DNA from: Ga0077555 sp964500805
GTDB taxonomy: Bacteria > Pseudomonadota > Alphaproteobacteria > Rhizobiales > Hyphomicrobiaceae
Direction of reading: 5' to 3'
DNA: 64,000 bases
Assembly: GCA_964500805.1 (NCBI GenBank)
Contig: CAZCQH010000018.1
Coordinates: 32,844-96,843 of the forward strand
In this document: positions 41,593 to 51,189 of the stretch, piece after piece
Numbering within the stretch: the first letter of the stretch is position 1
How the letters are laid out: every line of letters starts with the position of its first letter
Program-made: the position numbers and the translations under genes
The notes under the pieces: model-generated
Databases searched by the model: none
The model's input: only the letters and a program-made list of their open reading frames with translations
Told to the model about the DNA's origin: nothing

Positions 41593-42771
41593 ATGCAAGA
41601 CCGTCCGTCCGCCAAGCAGCCCTTGCTCTTTTCGCCGCTCACCGTTCGCGGCCTCACCATCCCGAACCGTACAGTGCTGGCGCCCATGGTGCATTACCGC
41701 GCAGTCGACGGCGTCTGCGGCACGTTCCATACGGTGCACCTTGGCAAGTACATGCTGGGCGGCTTCGGGCTCGTGTTCACGGAAGCGGCGGCTGTCGAGA
41801 AGCGGGGCATGGTCTCGGACATGGATCTTGGGATGTTCAACGAGGCACAGGCCGAGGCCTACCGGCCACTTGTGCAGCTCGCGAAGGACCAGGGCGTTAT
41901 CTTCGGCATCCAGCTCGCGCACGCCGGACGGAAAGCCGGCATGCAGTCGGCCATGGAAGGCAACGGCGCGCTGACCGACGCCGATGTGCGCCGCGGCCGT
42001 CAGCGCTGGGAGGTCGTGGGACCGACCACCGCCAAGATCGGGCCCGAGTGGCCGACGCCACATCAGCTGTCGCCCTCCGAGATCACGGATCTCGTCGGCG
42101 CATGGGCCGCCGCCGCAAAGCGCGCGGTCCGGGTCGGCTTCGATGTGATCGAGATCCACGGCGCGCACGGCTATCTGCTGGCCTCGTTCCTGTCGCCCGT
42201 CACCAACACGCGTAACGACCAGTACGGCGGCGACATCAAGGGCCGCATGCGCTTCCCGCTGGAGGTCGCCGAAGCGGTGCGCGGCGTGATGCCGGATTCC
42301 ATGCCGCTGTTCTTCCGCGTGTCGTCGGTCGACGGCACCGCTGAGGGCTGGCAGATGGACGACACGGTGGTGCTCGCACGCGAGCTGAAGGCGCGCGGCG
42401 TCGATGTGCTCGACTGCTCGTCGGGCGGCCTGATGGGCTCGGCGACTGCCGCGCCCGTGACCCGCTCGCCGGGCTTCCAGGTTCCGTTTGCCGCCCGCGC
42501 CAAGGCCGAGAGCGGCATTTCCACCATGGCCGTCGGGCTCATTCTCGCAGCCGAGCAAGCTGAGCAGGTGCTGCAGGAGGGCAAGGCCGATCTCATCGCC
42601 ATAGGCCGGCAGGCGCAATTCAATCCCAACCTGCCGCTGCACTGGTCGCACGATCTGGGCCTCAACAAGAAGTTCGAGACCTGGCCCGAAGAGTACGGCT
42701 GGTGGCTCGACAAGCGCACCCGCTCCATGCAGGGCTTTGCCACGCAGACCGGGCAGCTGATCAAGGGTTGA
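41593..42771 (+). CDS. old-yellow-enzyme family NADH:flavin oxidoreductase
   Basis: 392 residues. FMN TIM barrel with LFSPLTVRGLTIPNRTVLAP, QLAHAGRKAGMQ, and the HxxH substrate/FMN site IEIHGAHGYLLASFLSPVTN followed by TRNDQYGGDIKGRMRFPLEV. Reduces activated C=C bonds such as enones or 2-enoates. It looks like the YqjM-type (class III) group without the C-terminal FeS/FAD domains of dienoyl-CoA reductase. Flanked by GGGTCT palindromes. Confidence 0.9.
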   Translation: MQDRPSAKQPLLFSPLTVRGLTIPNRTVLAPMVHYRAVDGVCGTFHTVHLGKYMLGGFGLVFTEAAAVEKRGMVSDMDLGMFNEAQAEAYRPLVQLAKDQGVIFGIQLAHAGRKAGMQSAMEGNGALTDADVRRGRQRWEVVGPTTAKIGPEWPTPHQLSPSEITDLVGAWAAAAKRAVRVGFDVIEIHGAHGYLLASFLSPVTNTRNDQYGGDIKGRMRFPLEVAEAVRGVMPDSMPLFFRVSSVDGTAEGWQMDDTVVLARELKARGVDVLDCSSGGLMGSATAAPVTRSPGFQVPFAARAKAESGISTMAVGLILAAEQAEQVLQEGKADLIAIGRQAQFNPNLPLHWSHDLGLNKKFETWPEEYGWWLDKRTRSMQGFATQTGQLIKG

Positions 42772-42781
42772 GAGCGCCAGC

Positions 42782-42809
42782 GGTCAGACCCGTTGGGTCT
42801 ACCCTGACC
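42782..42809. repeat. hairpin repeat of GGGTCTGACC family
   Basis: GGTCAGACCC, GTT loop, GGGTCT, then ACCCTGACC: AGACCC/GGGTCT stem with outer GGTC/GACC pairing around a 5-base bulge, 10 bases after the flavin oxidoreductase stop. Confidence 0.5.
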
Positions 42810-42858
42810 GGAGCATGGGAAACACAAGCACTAATCACTCTCATCGAGGAAAGCACAG

Positions 42859-43650
42859 ATGGCCGTTGTCGAAACCGATCGTCAGGGACAGATCCTGATC
42901 GTGCGCATGAACCGGCCGGAGCGGCTCAACGCGCTGTCGTCCGAGATGCGCATTGCGCTCGCCGAGGCGTGGACCATGTTCCGCGAGTCGAAGGAGCTGG
43001 AGGTCGCGATTTTCACCGGTACCGGCCGCGGCTTCTGCGCTGGCGAGGACATGAAGGAGACCCTGGCCGCCAAGCAGCCGGGCGGGCGGCGCGACATTCC
43101 CGATCCGCTGCGCGACGGCTCGCTGGAGAAGCCGGTGATTGCGGCGGTGAATGGCTTCGCCATGGGCGGCGGGTTCATGCTGGTCGAGTCGACGGACCTC
43201 CGCGTCGCAGTTCCGGAAGCCGTGTTCGAGGTGTCGGAGGCCAAGCGCTGGCTGCTTGGCGGCTACAACCACGGTCACATTGCCAATTTGCCCTATCCGA
43301 TCGCGATGGAGATGGCGCTGGGCTTCCGATTCACGGCCGAGCGGCTCCATCAGGTGGGCTTCATCAATCGCCTTGCACCTGCCGATCAGCTTATTCCCAC
43401 GGCGGTATTGATGGCCGAGCATCTGCTCACGCTGCCGCCGGCCTCGCGCGTCAACACCGTGCACATGATGCGCCAGATGCGGCCCGAGCCCTCGCCCGCC
43501 CACAAGGCGCTGGCCGAAAAGCTGCACGAGCACGGCGACAAATCCGACCTGATCGAGAGCCGCGCAGCGTTCGCGGAGAAGCGCAAGCCCAACTGGAAGG
43601 GCTGGCTCAACCCCGGCGACCGCTACAAGCTCCCAAAGCTCGGCGGTTGA
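42859..43650 (+). CDS. enoyl-CoA hydratase/isomerase (crotonase) family
   Basis: 263 residues. Crotonase fold with the two oxyanion-hole segments IFTGTGRGFCAGEDMKETLA and IAAVNGFAMGGGFMLVESTD. The C-terminal part (PNWKGWLNPGDRYKLPKLGG) differs from the usual hydratase end. Acts on enoyl-CoA or a related thioester. Same direction as the flavin oxidoreductase 87 bases upstream and the molybdopterin enzyme downstream. Confidence 0.92.
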   Translation: MAVVETDRQGQILIVRMNRPERLNALSSEMRIALAEAWTMFRESKELEVAIFTGTGRGFCAGEDMKETLAAKQPGGRRDIPDPLRDGSLEKPVIAAVNGFAMGGGFMLVESTDLRVAVPEAVFEVSEAKRWLLGGYNHGHIANLPYPIAMEMALGFRFTAERLHQVGFINRLAPADQLIPTAVLMAEHLLTLPPASRVNTVHMMRQMRPEPSPAHKALAEKLHEHGDKSDLIESRAAFAEKRKPNWKGWLNPGDRYKLPKLGG

Positions 43651-43855
43651 CGTTCCCGGTTTCCCGGATGCTACGCGAAGCCGCGGTCATCCGGGATCTT
43701 TCGCTTTGCGACTGAATTGCGGATGCGCATCTCAACGAATTTGATTCCCGTCTCGCGGCCGCTTGTTCGGAGACGGGTCCAGGCCGGAAAACCTGCCAAG
43801 AGTTCTTGCGACAAGTTCATTGCACGCTCAATTCTGTGGATCATTGGAGGCCACC

Positions 43856-46303
43856 ATGACAGCTTCGGCATCGCCTTCAGGGCGCGACGTGCGCAAGGTC
43901 AAAGGCTTCTGCGGCCTCTGCATCGCCCGTTGCGGCACCATCGCGACGGTCGAGAACGGCGTCTTTACGCGGCTCGATCCTGACCCGTCGCATCCAACGG
44001 GAAGCGCCATTTGCGCCAAAGGACGTGCGGCGCCGGAGCTCGTCTACAGCAAAGAGCGCCTCACCAAGCCGTTGCGCCGTACCAATCCCAAGGGCGCCAA
44101 GAACCCTGGCTGGAAGGAGATCGGCTGGGACGACGCGTTTCGTGAGATCGCCGCCAACATGCAGCGCATCAAGGCAGCGCACGGGCCCGAGGCTGTAGCG
44201 GTCAGCCAGTCATCCGCATCGACGACCGCGATCGGCGATAGTGCGCCCTACATCAAGCGCCTGATGAACGCATTTGGCACGCCGAACCTGGTCTCCGCGC
44301 TAGACGTCTGCGGTTGGTCGCGCGCGTTCGCCACACGCTACATGTACGGCGTTGGCGTCGTCGCGACCGGCGGCGGGGGTGGCGCCATGGCCGACATCGG
44401 CAAGGCCGGATGCCTGATCCTTTGGGGCTACAATCCGTCGATTTCGCGTCTCACCCACGCAACGGCCACCGTCGACGCCTTGAAGCGCGGCCTGAAGCTG
44501 ATCGTGATCGATCCGCGCAACGCGGGTCTCACCAACAAGGCCGATGTCTGGATGCGCATTCGCCCCGGCACCGACGGCACGCTCGCGCTGGGGCTCGCCA
44601 ACCTTATGATCGAGCGCGGCTGGTACGACGACGCCTTCATCCGGGAATGGACCAACGCACCGATGCTGGTACGCGCCGACACGGGCCGGCTGCTCAAGGC
44701 AGAAGACGTGCAAGGGCAGGGTGGCGTCACCGGAACATTCGTGGCCTGGGACGCGAAGCAGCATCGCATTGTCGGCTATGATACCAAAACCGGCCGTTAC
44801 GGCGCGCCGCACGAAGATCTTGCGCTGCGTGGCACATTCGAGATCGCAACCGTGCAGGGTGTGATCGCGTGCCGTCCGGTGTTCGAGCACTACACCGCGC
44901 TCTGCCGCCGCTTCACGCCCGACGTGATCGAAGCGACGTGCTGGATCCCGGCTGCGCAGGTCGAAGAGACCGCACGGCTCCTTTGGAATCACCGTCCCGT
45001 TGCCTACTACGCCTGGAGTGGCCACGAGCAGCACGCCAACACAACCGACACCGCGCGTGCCATGGCACTGCTCTATACGCTGACCGGCAGCTTCGATGCA
45101 CCAGGCGGCAACGTGCTGCTGCCCGCGGTACCGCAGGGCGCCATCACGGGCGATGAGCTGCCGGCCGCGAAGAACATGGCGCCGTTGGTCGGCCTGGCGG
45201 AGCGCCCGCTCGGCCCGGCGCGGTTCGGCAACGTCTCAGCGCCCGATTTCTATCGCGCCGTTCTCGAGAGCAAGCCTTATAAGATGCGCGGGCTGATCGG
45301 CTTCGGCACCAATCTGCTGATGGCACATGCTGATCCGGTCAAGGGCCGCAAGGCGCTCGCAGAACTCGAGTTCTTCGCACACGCGGATGTGTTCATGAAT
45401 CCGACGGCCGAGATGGCCGACATCGTACTGCCCGTTGCATCCTGCTTCGAGCGAGAGGCGCTGAAGATCGGCTTCGAGATCACGAATGAGGCGCAGTCGC
45501 TCGTGCAACTCAGGCCAGCGATCGTACCTGCGGCCGGCGAAGCTAAGTCCGATACCGAGATCGTATTCGGCATTGCCAAGAGCCTTGGCCTCAAGAGCGA
45601 CTTCTGGGACGGCAGCATCGAGGCGTCTTATCGCCAGCAGCTGAAACCGAGCGGAGTGACACTGGAAGATTTGCATGCCAGGCCCGAAGGCGTTCGTGTA
45701 CTGCTCACCTTGAAGCCACGTAAATACGCCGCTGCCGATTCGGATGGCATTGCAGCGGGCTTCGCGACGCCCTCGCGCAAGATCGAGCTTTGGTCGGAAA
45801 CATTCCTCGACAACGGTTACAGCGCACTTCCGGAAGCTCGCGAGCCGCCGCTCGACCCCGCCATGACGCAGACGCGCCGGGAGAGCTTTCCGCTGGTGCT
45901 CACGTGTGCGAAGCCGACGCTGTTTTGCCAGACACAGCACCGTGCCCTCCCAAGCCTCAGGAAGCGCGCACTTGAGCCCGAGATCGAGCTGCATCCCGAA
46001 GCTGCCGCCGCGCGCGGGATCGCCGATGGCAGCTGGGTCTCGGTCGAAACGCCCGCAGGTGGCATGCGGGCCCGCGCGCGCCTCAACGACAAGCTCGATC
46101 CCCGCGTCGTCTTTGGAGAGCACGGCTGGTGGCAGGGGTGCGCGGAGCTCGGTCAGAGCGGCTACGATCCGTTCAGCTCGTCAGGGGCTAACTACAACCT
46201 GACAGTCGATGCCTCGCTGCGCGATCCCGTCAGCGGCACGACGGCGTTGCGCGCCAGTATCTGCGAGTTGCACCCGGCACCGGAGCCTGCAGTGTCTAGC
46301 TGA
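43856..46303 (+). CDS. molybdopterin-dependent oxidoreductase with N-terminal 4Fe-4S
   Basis: 815 residues from ATG 43856 (TTGGAGG 5 bases upstream). The N-terminal cluster-binding motif is CGLCIARC with the fourth Cys in AICAKGRAAPEL; Mo-bis-MGD segments follow (PYIKRLMNAFGTPNLVSALD, LILWGYNPSISRLTHATATV, LIVIDPRNAGLTNKADVWMR) and a C-terminal MopB dinucleotide-binding domain (from about 700, AAARGIADGSWVSVETPAGG). DMSO-reductase/assimilatory nitrate reductase superfamily. There is no Tat signal, so it is cytoplasmic. Electron partner genes are not adjacent; the substrate may be a CoA-ester or hydroxylated intermediate of the surrounding pathway. Confidence 0.9.
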   Translation: MTASASPSGRDVRKVKGFCGLCIARCGTIATVENGVFTRLDPDPSHPTGSAICAKGRAAPELVYSKERLTKPLRRTNPKGAKNPGWKEIGWDDAFREIAANMQRIKAAHGPEAVAVSQSSASTTAIGDSAPYIKRLMNAFGTPNLVSALDVCGWSRAFATRYMYGVGVVATGGGGGAMADIGKAGCLILWGYNPSISRLTHATATVDALKRGLKLIVIDPRNAGLTNKADVWMRIRPGTDGTLALGLANLMIERGWYDDAFIREWTNAPMLVRADTGRLLKAEDVQGQGGVTGTFVAWDAKQHRIVGYDTKTGRYGAPHEDLALRGTFEIATVQGVIACRPVFEHYTALCRRFTPDVIEATCWIPAAQVEETARLLWNHRPVAYYAWSGHEQHANTTDTARAMALLYTLTGSFDAPGGNVLLPAVPQGAITGDELPAAKNMAPLVGLAERPLGPARFGNVSAPDFYRAVLESKPYKMRGLIGFGTNLLMAHADPVKGRKALAELEFFAHADVFMNPTAEMADIVLPVASCFEREALKIGFEITNEAQSLVQLRPAIVPAAGEAKSDTEIVFGIAKSLGLKSDFWDGSIEASYRQQLKPSGVTLEDLHARPEGVRVLLTLKPRKYAAADSDGIAAGFATPSRKIELWSETFLDNGYSALPEAREPPLDPAMTQTRRESFPLVLTCAKPTLFCQTQHRALPSLRKRALEPEIELHPEAAAARGIADGSWVSVETPAGGMRARARLNDKLDPRVVFGEHGWWQGCAELGQSGYDPFSSSGANYNLTVDASLRDPVSGTTALRASICELHPAPEPAVSS

Positions 46304-46450
46304 GCGCAGTGCGCACCATCGCTCCCGCCCGTTCTTTGCGCATCGGCAGCCATCGAACGTCAGCAGCAGCTCCACGGTGAAGCGGATCGAAATGTCCGCT
46401 TGCGCGTTGTCATGCATGCTCGAGGGCTGCGCTAGCGGACGGTGGTGTGC

Positions 46451-46756
46451 ATGTTGAAACTTTGGACGATCGGTATTGTAAGCGCCGCGGTGATGGCCGG
46501 TACTGTCCCGTTGCCGTCGCAGGCCTTTCCGCCATCAACGTCGAAACTCGAATCTTCTGCCGAACTGCCCCTGCAGAATGTGCATGGATGCCACCGCGGC
46601 GCACAAGATGGATTGGGTGGCTGGCACCGTCACGTTGGGTGGGACTGCGCACGAGTCCGCGCGTCGCGGTCGAACCGTGATCCATGGGCCCGATGCCGCA
46701 CGCAGTGCCGATACGTAGGGCCAATAAAGCGGTGTCAACGCTACTGCGGATACTGA
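46451..46756 (+). CDS. small secreted cysteine-rich protein
   Basis: 101 residues from ATG 46451. Signal peptide about 1-25 (LWTIGIVSAAVMAGTVPLPS QA) and a mature part with six Cys (GCHRG, DCARV, RCRTQC, RCQRYC) that could form three disulfides. The WHRHVGWDCARVRASRSNRD stretch is basic. No family recognised. Confidence 0.55.
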   Translation: MLKLWTIGIVSAAVMAGTVPLPSQAFPPSTSKLESSAELPLQNVHGCHRGAQDGLGGWHRHVGWDCARVRASRSNRDPWARCRTQCRYVGPIKRCQRYCGY

Positions 46757-46909
46757 CGGAAAGGTGCTGGCTATCAGCCTAGCACCTTCGATCTGGCGCG
46801 CCCTGTTGCTTACAACGTCGGGGTACCGCAGAACGCTCGCATTCTGACGCCGCTGGCGCGACGGGTTCGAATGCCCGGCACCGGCTTCAAGGAGTTTGCC
46901 AGGTTGCGC

Positions 46910-48121
46910 TCAGATCACCTTCTTCTCTTTCAAAGCCGCAATGTCGGCGCGACCGTAGCCGAGGCGGCCCAGCACCTCGTCGTTGTGCTCGCCCAGTTTA
47001 GGCGCCCGGCCGATCTTTGCGGGCGTCTCCGAGAACTTCCACGGCGTGCCGTGCACCTTGAGGCGCTTGCCGTGCTCCGGATAGTCCATTTCCGCAACGT
47101 ATCTATTGGCCACGACGTCCGGATCGACCGCGGCCTCGAGCATGGTGTTGATCGGCGCCGAGACGATGTCTCCGTCGCGCAGCTGGGCCACGAACTGATC
47201 GCGTGAGCCCGTGGCAAAGAGGCGGCTCAGCAATGCCAGCAGCTCCTCGCGCTTCTCTGCCGACTCCATGGCCACACCCAGATGCCCGAACCCCGCCTTC
47301 TCGATCGTGTCGTAGAAGCCGAGCGCAGTCATTGCCTCCTTCCACTGGTCGCGGGCGAGCTGGAAGACGAACGGGCGGCCGTCACGGTCATTGAAGCTCG
47401 CCGACATGGCGGGCCGCTCTTTGGTGCCGGCAACCCGCGCCTGGCCAGTGACCGGATCGGTGCCGCGCCAGAGCGTCGTCTGGAACGTCCAGCCCAACAG
47501 CCGCACGATCCCGCCCAAGAGCGACAGCTCCACCTTTTGCCCGATGCCCGTCGTGCGCGCATGTGTAAGCGCGGCCAGCGCGCCGCCGAAGGCCAGGATC
47601 GCGCAGGTTTCGTCAGCGACCGACGCAATGCCCGTTTTCATCGGTTGGCCCGGCGTCGCATAAGCCTGTGCGATGCCGCCAAGTGCCTGCGCCATGGAGT
47701 CGGTGCCCGGCAGATGCTTGTTCGGGCCATCGGGGCCGTAGCCGGAGATCGAGACATAGACGAGCTTCGGGTTGATTTTCTTCAGATCCTCGTACCCGAA
47801 ACCGTTCTTTTCAGCGGCGCCGGGCCGGTAGTTCTGGCCGAAGATATCGGCCTCCTTGACCAGTCGCTTCAGGATCTCGCGGCCCTCGGCGGTTTTCAGG
47901 TTGAGCGTCACGCTCTTCACGCCGCGGTTGTTGGTCTCGAAGAACGAGCTCGGCATGCCCGGCAGGATCGACATCGTCCGCGAGTTGTCGCCTTCGAGGC
48001 TCTCGATCTTGATCACCTCGGCGCCGAGGTCGGCCATCAGCATATAGGGCACCGTACCCGCCTGCGCCGTCGAGCAGGCAACGACCTTCACCCCTTGCAG
48101 CGGACCATGCGGTGTCGTCAT
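46910..48121 (-). CDS. CaiB/BaiF family CoA-transferase
   Basis: 403 residues. Family III CoA-transferase: N-terminal LQGVKVVACSTAQAGTVPYM, MADLGAEVIKIESLEGDNSR, NNRGVKSVTLNLKTAEGREI, and the catalytic Asp in HLPGTDSMAQALGGIAQA. Moves CoA between carboxylic acids. It is divergent from the second CaiB-type gene at 48,304 and ends at the small secreted protein gene region. Substrate unknown. Confidence 0.93.
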   Translation of the reverse strand: MTTPHGPLQGVKVVACSTAQAGTVPYMLMADLGAEVIKIESLEGDNSRTMSILPGMPSSFFETNNRGVKSVTLNLKTAEGREILKRLVKEADIFGQNYRPGAAEKNGFGYEDLKKINPKLVYVSISGYGPDGPNKHLPGTDSMAQALGGIAQAYATPGQPMKTGIASVADETCAILAFGGALAALTHARTTGIGQKVELSLLGGIVRLLGWTFQTTLWRGTDPVTGQARVAGTKERPAMSASFNDRDGRPFVFQLARDQWKEAMTALGFYDTIEKAGFGHLGVAMESAEKREELLALLSRLFATGSRDQFVAQLRDGDIVSAPINTMLEAAVDPDVVANRYVAEMDYPEHGKRLKVHGTPWKFSETPAKIGRAPKLGEHNDEVLGRLGYGRADIAALKEKKVI

Positions 48122-48303
48122 GTGCGTTGTCTCCCTGGTTCGGTTGGGGCACCCTGCGACGAAGAGATCGCGCTGGCAAGGGCACCCATTGGCAGCCTGG
48201 CCTCAGGGCTGACACTCTCGCTCACCTCTCCACTTGCACGGCGCTTGAGTGTGCCTAGGCTGTCAGATCAGGAGTGAGACAACCAACGAGGCAGGAGACG
48301 CTC

Positions 48304-49449
48304 ATGGGCACGCTCAGCGGAGTGAAAGTCGTGGAATTCGCGGGTATCGGGCCCGGGCCGTTCGCGTGCATGATGCTGTCGGACATGGGTGCGGAGGTGA
48401 TCCGGATCGACCGGGCGGCGGCAGTTGGCAAGGAACCGCGCGCACCCAATGTGCAGACAACTCTGCGCGGCCGGCGGAACATCGCGCTGGATCTCAAAAA
48501 GCCGGACGCCGTCGAAACCGCGCTCGCCTTGTGCGCCAAGGCCGATATCCTGATCGAGGGCTTCCGGCCGGGCGTCATGGAGCGGCTGGGCCTCGGCCCC
48601 GACGTCGCGATGAAGCGCAATCCGAAGCTGATCTACGGCCGCATGACCGGCTGGGGCCAGGACGGACCGATCGCCAAGACGCCCGGCCATGACATCAACT
48701 ACATCGCGCTGACCGGCGCGCTGCATGCGATCGGCACCAAGGCCAGCGGGCCGGTGCCGCCGCTGAACCTGATCGGCGATTTCGGCGGCGGCGCGCTCTA
48801 CATGGTGGTCGGTGTGTTGGCCGCCTACATCGAGGCGCAGCGCTCCGGTAACGGCCAGATCGTCGACACGTCCATGGTGGAGGGGGCCGCATCGTTGATG
48901 ACGCCTGCCTTTGGCGCGCTCGCTGCCGGAGTCCACATCGAGGAGCGCGAGTCGAACCGGCTCGACGGCGGTTGCCATCACTACAACGTCTATGAAACGA
49001 AAGACGGTAAGCATATCTGTATCGGCTCCAATGAGCCGCAGTTCTATCAGGTGATGCTGGAGACGGTTGGGCTCGCGGGAGAACCGCTCCCGGCGCAAAC
49101 CGATCGCGCGCACTGGCCCGCCATGCGCGAGCGGCTCGCCAGAATCTTCAGGACCAAGACGCGCGCGGAGTGGACCGAGATCATGGAGATGAAGGAGATC
49201 TGCTTCGCGCCGGTGCTGTCGATGAGCGAGTCCATGACGCATAAGCAGAACGTCGCGCGTGGGTCTTTCGTCACCATTGACGGCGTCAAGCAGCCGGGCC
49301 CTGCGCCGAAGTTCTCGCGCACGCCGAACAAGATCGAGCGCGGGCCTGCCTGGGCCGGCGAGCACAGCCGCGACGTCCTCGGTGACTGGGGTTTCGATCA
49401 GGGCAAGATCGACGCACTGGTGAAGAGCGGCGCCGTGAAGCAGCGGTAG
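48304..49449 (+). CDS. alpha-methylacyl-CoA racemase-like CaiB/BaiF enzyme
   Basis: 381 residues, ATG 48304 with GGAG 7 bases upstream. The segment TPGHDINYIALTGALHAIG and IGDFGGGALYMVVGVLAAYI are diagnostic of the alpha-methylacyl-CoA racemase branch; the H-D pair includes the catalytic bases. It inverts the 2-methyl stereocentre so that branched acyl-CoA can be beta-oxidised. Works naturally with the acyl-CoA dehydrogenase and hydratase of the window. A palindromic repeat follows 14 bases after the stop. Confidence 0.93.
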   Translation: MGTLSGVKVVEFAGIGPGPFACMMLSDMGAEVIRIDRAAAVGKEPRAPNVQTTLRGRRNIALDLKKPDAVETALALCAKADILIEGFRPGVMERLGLGPDVAMKRNPKLIYGRMTGWGQDGPIAKTPGHDINYIALTGALHAIGTKASGPVPPLNLIGDFGGGALYMVVGVLAAYIEAQRSGNGQIVDTSMVEGAASLMTPAFGALAAGVHIEERESNRLDGGCHHYNVYETKDGKHICIGSNEPQFYQVMLETVGLAGEPLPAQTDRAHWPAMRERLARIFRTKTRAEWTEIMEMKEICFAPVLSMSESMTHKQNVARGSFVTIDGVKQPGPAPKFSRTPNKIERGPAWAGEHSRDVLGDWGFDQGKIDALVKSGAVKQR

Positions 49450-49462
49450 CGGAGCCGTAGCC

Positions 49463-49621
49463 GTAGGTCGGAGTGAGCGGGCCACCGGCTCGTCGTGTTG
49501 GGCACGGCGTCATTTCCCGCGAAGTCCGACAATTGGCGTGACGTGGCGAAGTCGTCGGACTTCGCCGGCAGAAACGTTCTCAGCCAAATCGAACCGTTGG
49601 GGCCGGCTCACTCCGACCTAC
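49463..49621. repeat. nested-palindrome intergenic element (REP/MITE-like)
   Basis: Outer arms GTAGGTCGGAGTGAGC (49463-49478) and GCTCACTCCGACCTAC (49606-49621) are perfect 16-base inverted repeats; inner arms GCGAAGTCCGAC (49519-49530) and GTCGGACTTCGC (49554-49565) are perfect 12-base inverted repeats. Total 159 bp between convergent genes, so it may also act as a bidirectional terminator. A decayed relative lies at 39,914-40,139. Confidence 0.8.
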
Positions 49622-49631
49622 GCCGCGCCCC

Positions 49632-50432
49632 TTAATTCGCCGTCATGCCCCCATCGATGACGAGCTCGCTGCCGGTCACCCACGACGACTCGTCCGACGC
49701 GAGATAGAGGCAGCCCGCCGCTATATCGGCTGGCGTGCCGAAGCGGCCGAGCGGGGTCACCTCGAGGCGCTTCTTGGCGACGTCCGGATTGGAATGCCCC
49801 GGCTTGGTCATTGGCGTGTCGACAAAACCTGGATGGATCGAGTTCACGCGGATCTTGTCCGGCGCGTACTGAATGGCCGCTGCCTTCGAGAAAATGCGCA
49901 CAGCGCCTTTCGATGCGTGATAGGCAGCGTTGGCGTGGCTGCCGACGATACCGCAGATCGACGAAATGTTGATGATGGAGCCGCTGCCCGCACGCTGCAT
50001 GGCCGGGATCGCGGCCTTGGTTCCGAGGAACACGCCCGTGGCGTTGACCTCCATCACCTGGTTCCACTGCGCAAGCGTCTGCTCGACGAGGCGCGGACCA
50101 GCGGTCTGGTTCGTCTGGATGTTGAGCTTCGGATCACGGCCTGAGATGCCGGCGATGTTGCACAGGATGTGGACGGCGCCGTAGCGCTTCTCGGCTTCGG
50201 CGACGATTGCAGCCCATTGTGCTTCGTCGACAACGTTCTGCGTCATGAACGACGCAGCACCGCCGGCCGCCGTGATCTCCTTCGCCACAGCCTCGCCGAG
50301 CGCGGCATTGGTGTCGGTCACCAGCACCCGGGCGCCGTGGAGACCGAAAATGCGCGCCGTCTCCGCGCCGATGCCGGAGGCGCCGCCGGTGACAATGGCC
50401 ACCTTGCCTGGAAGCCGTTTGCCGGGTTGCAT
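49632..50432 (-). CDS. short-chain dehydrogenase/reductase (classical)
   Basis: 266 residues: AIVTGGASGIGAETARIFGL cofactor motif, NIAGISGRDPKLNIQTNQTA, Ser in NISSICGIVGSHANAAY, YHASKGAVRIF with Tyr and Lys, and the C-terminal GSELVIDGGMTAN. Oxidises a secondary alcohol using NAD. It is 40 bases downstream of the DUF1028 gene, same strand, probably same operon with the ThDP enzyme. Confidence 0.93.
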   Translation of the reverse strand: MQPGKRLPGKVAIVTGGASGIGAETARIFGLHGARVLVTDTNAALGEAVAKEITAAGGAASFMTQNVVDEAQWAAIVAEAEKRYGAVHILCNIAGISGRDPKLNIQTNQTAGPRLVEQTLAQWNQVMEVNATGVFLGTKAAIPAMQRAGSGSIINISSICGIVGSHANAAYHASKGAVRIFSKAAAIQYAPDKIRVNSIHPGFVDTPMTKPGHSNPDVAKKRLEVTPLGRFGTPADIAAGCLYLASDESSWVTGSELVIDGGMTAN

Positions 50433-50472
50433 ACTGGATCTCCTCGAGTGATGGCGCGCGAAAGAAGCAGCG

Positions 50473-51174
50473 TCAATGCTTGGCGAGCGCTTTGACGAAG
50501 GCGTCCTGCGGTACGGCCTGGCCGGGCGTCAGCCAGCGCTGCCGATAGAACGGCACGTACGGCACGAACTCGTCGTAGACGCGGCGGAGCTCGGTGATCG
50601 CATCCGGGTGCGAGTCGACCCGCAGGTCGATCAGCGCGTGCTCGTCCTGCTCGTGCACAAGGAGGCTTGCCGACCGCTCAGGGAGTGGTCCGTCGAGCCC
50701 ATGCTGACCGCCCGCACCGCGACCGGCTTCCAGCGCGCGTACCAACCGATCTGCCAGCGTCTCGCCGGTCGAGCGCTCCATCGCATCGCGCATCGCCGCA
50801 ATGACGCCCTCGCCCTTGAGCACGTTACCGAACACGGCGAAGCCGTCACCTGTCAGATGGCCGGCCCACGGGCGTGTCTTGTCGCCCGTGTGACACGCAA
50901 CGCCGCCCGAGCGATCGATGACGACCACCTGCCGGAACGCGAATTCGTGATCGGCGCCCCTGCAGATGTCGAGAACTTGGTGTGCCGGCGAGCCGAGCCC
51001 GAGATGGCGCAATCCCAGTGCCTTGAAGGTCGGATTGACGAACGCCTGCGTGGCGATGGCGCCCTGACCGGTGGCAATCGCGGGCACCTTGCTGCCGACG
51101 GCCAGCGAGTATGTGGCGATGCCGATCCCGAAGGCGCCCGATCGCGGGCAGCGCGCCATGACGGTGAAGGTCAT
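50473..51174 (-). CDS. DUF1028 (Ntn-hydrolase-like) protein
   Basis: 233 residues. The opening TFTVMARCPRSGAFGIGIAT, VGSKVPAIATGQGAIATQAF and HTGDKTRPWAGHLTGDGFAV with FGNVLKGEGVIAAM match DUF1028, a predicted N-terminal-nucleophile-like hydrolase family seen with amino-acid and amide catabolism genes. The nucleophile would be exposed near the N-terminus (TFTV) after Met removal. It lies 15 bases beyond the ThDP enzyme stop. Confidence 0.9.
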   Translation of the reverse strand: MTFTVMARCPRSGAFGIGIATYSLAVGSKVPAIATGQGAIATQAFVNPTFKALGLRHLGLGSPAHQVLDICRGADHEFAFRQVVVIDRSGGVACHTGDKTRPWAGHLTGDGFAVFGNVLKGEGVIAAMRDAMERSTGETLADRLVRALEAGRGAGGQHGLDGPLPERSASLLVHEQDEHALIDLRVDSHPDAITELRRVYDEFVPYVPFYRQRWLTPGQAVPQDAFVKALAKH

Positions 51175-51189
51175 CAGGAATCCTCCCGG

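Noticed and set aside
42807..42858. Promoter search upstream of the enoyl-CoA hydratase
   Set aside because: No convincing -35/-10 pair could be seen beyond the hairpin repeat.
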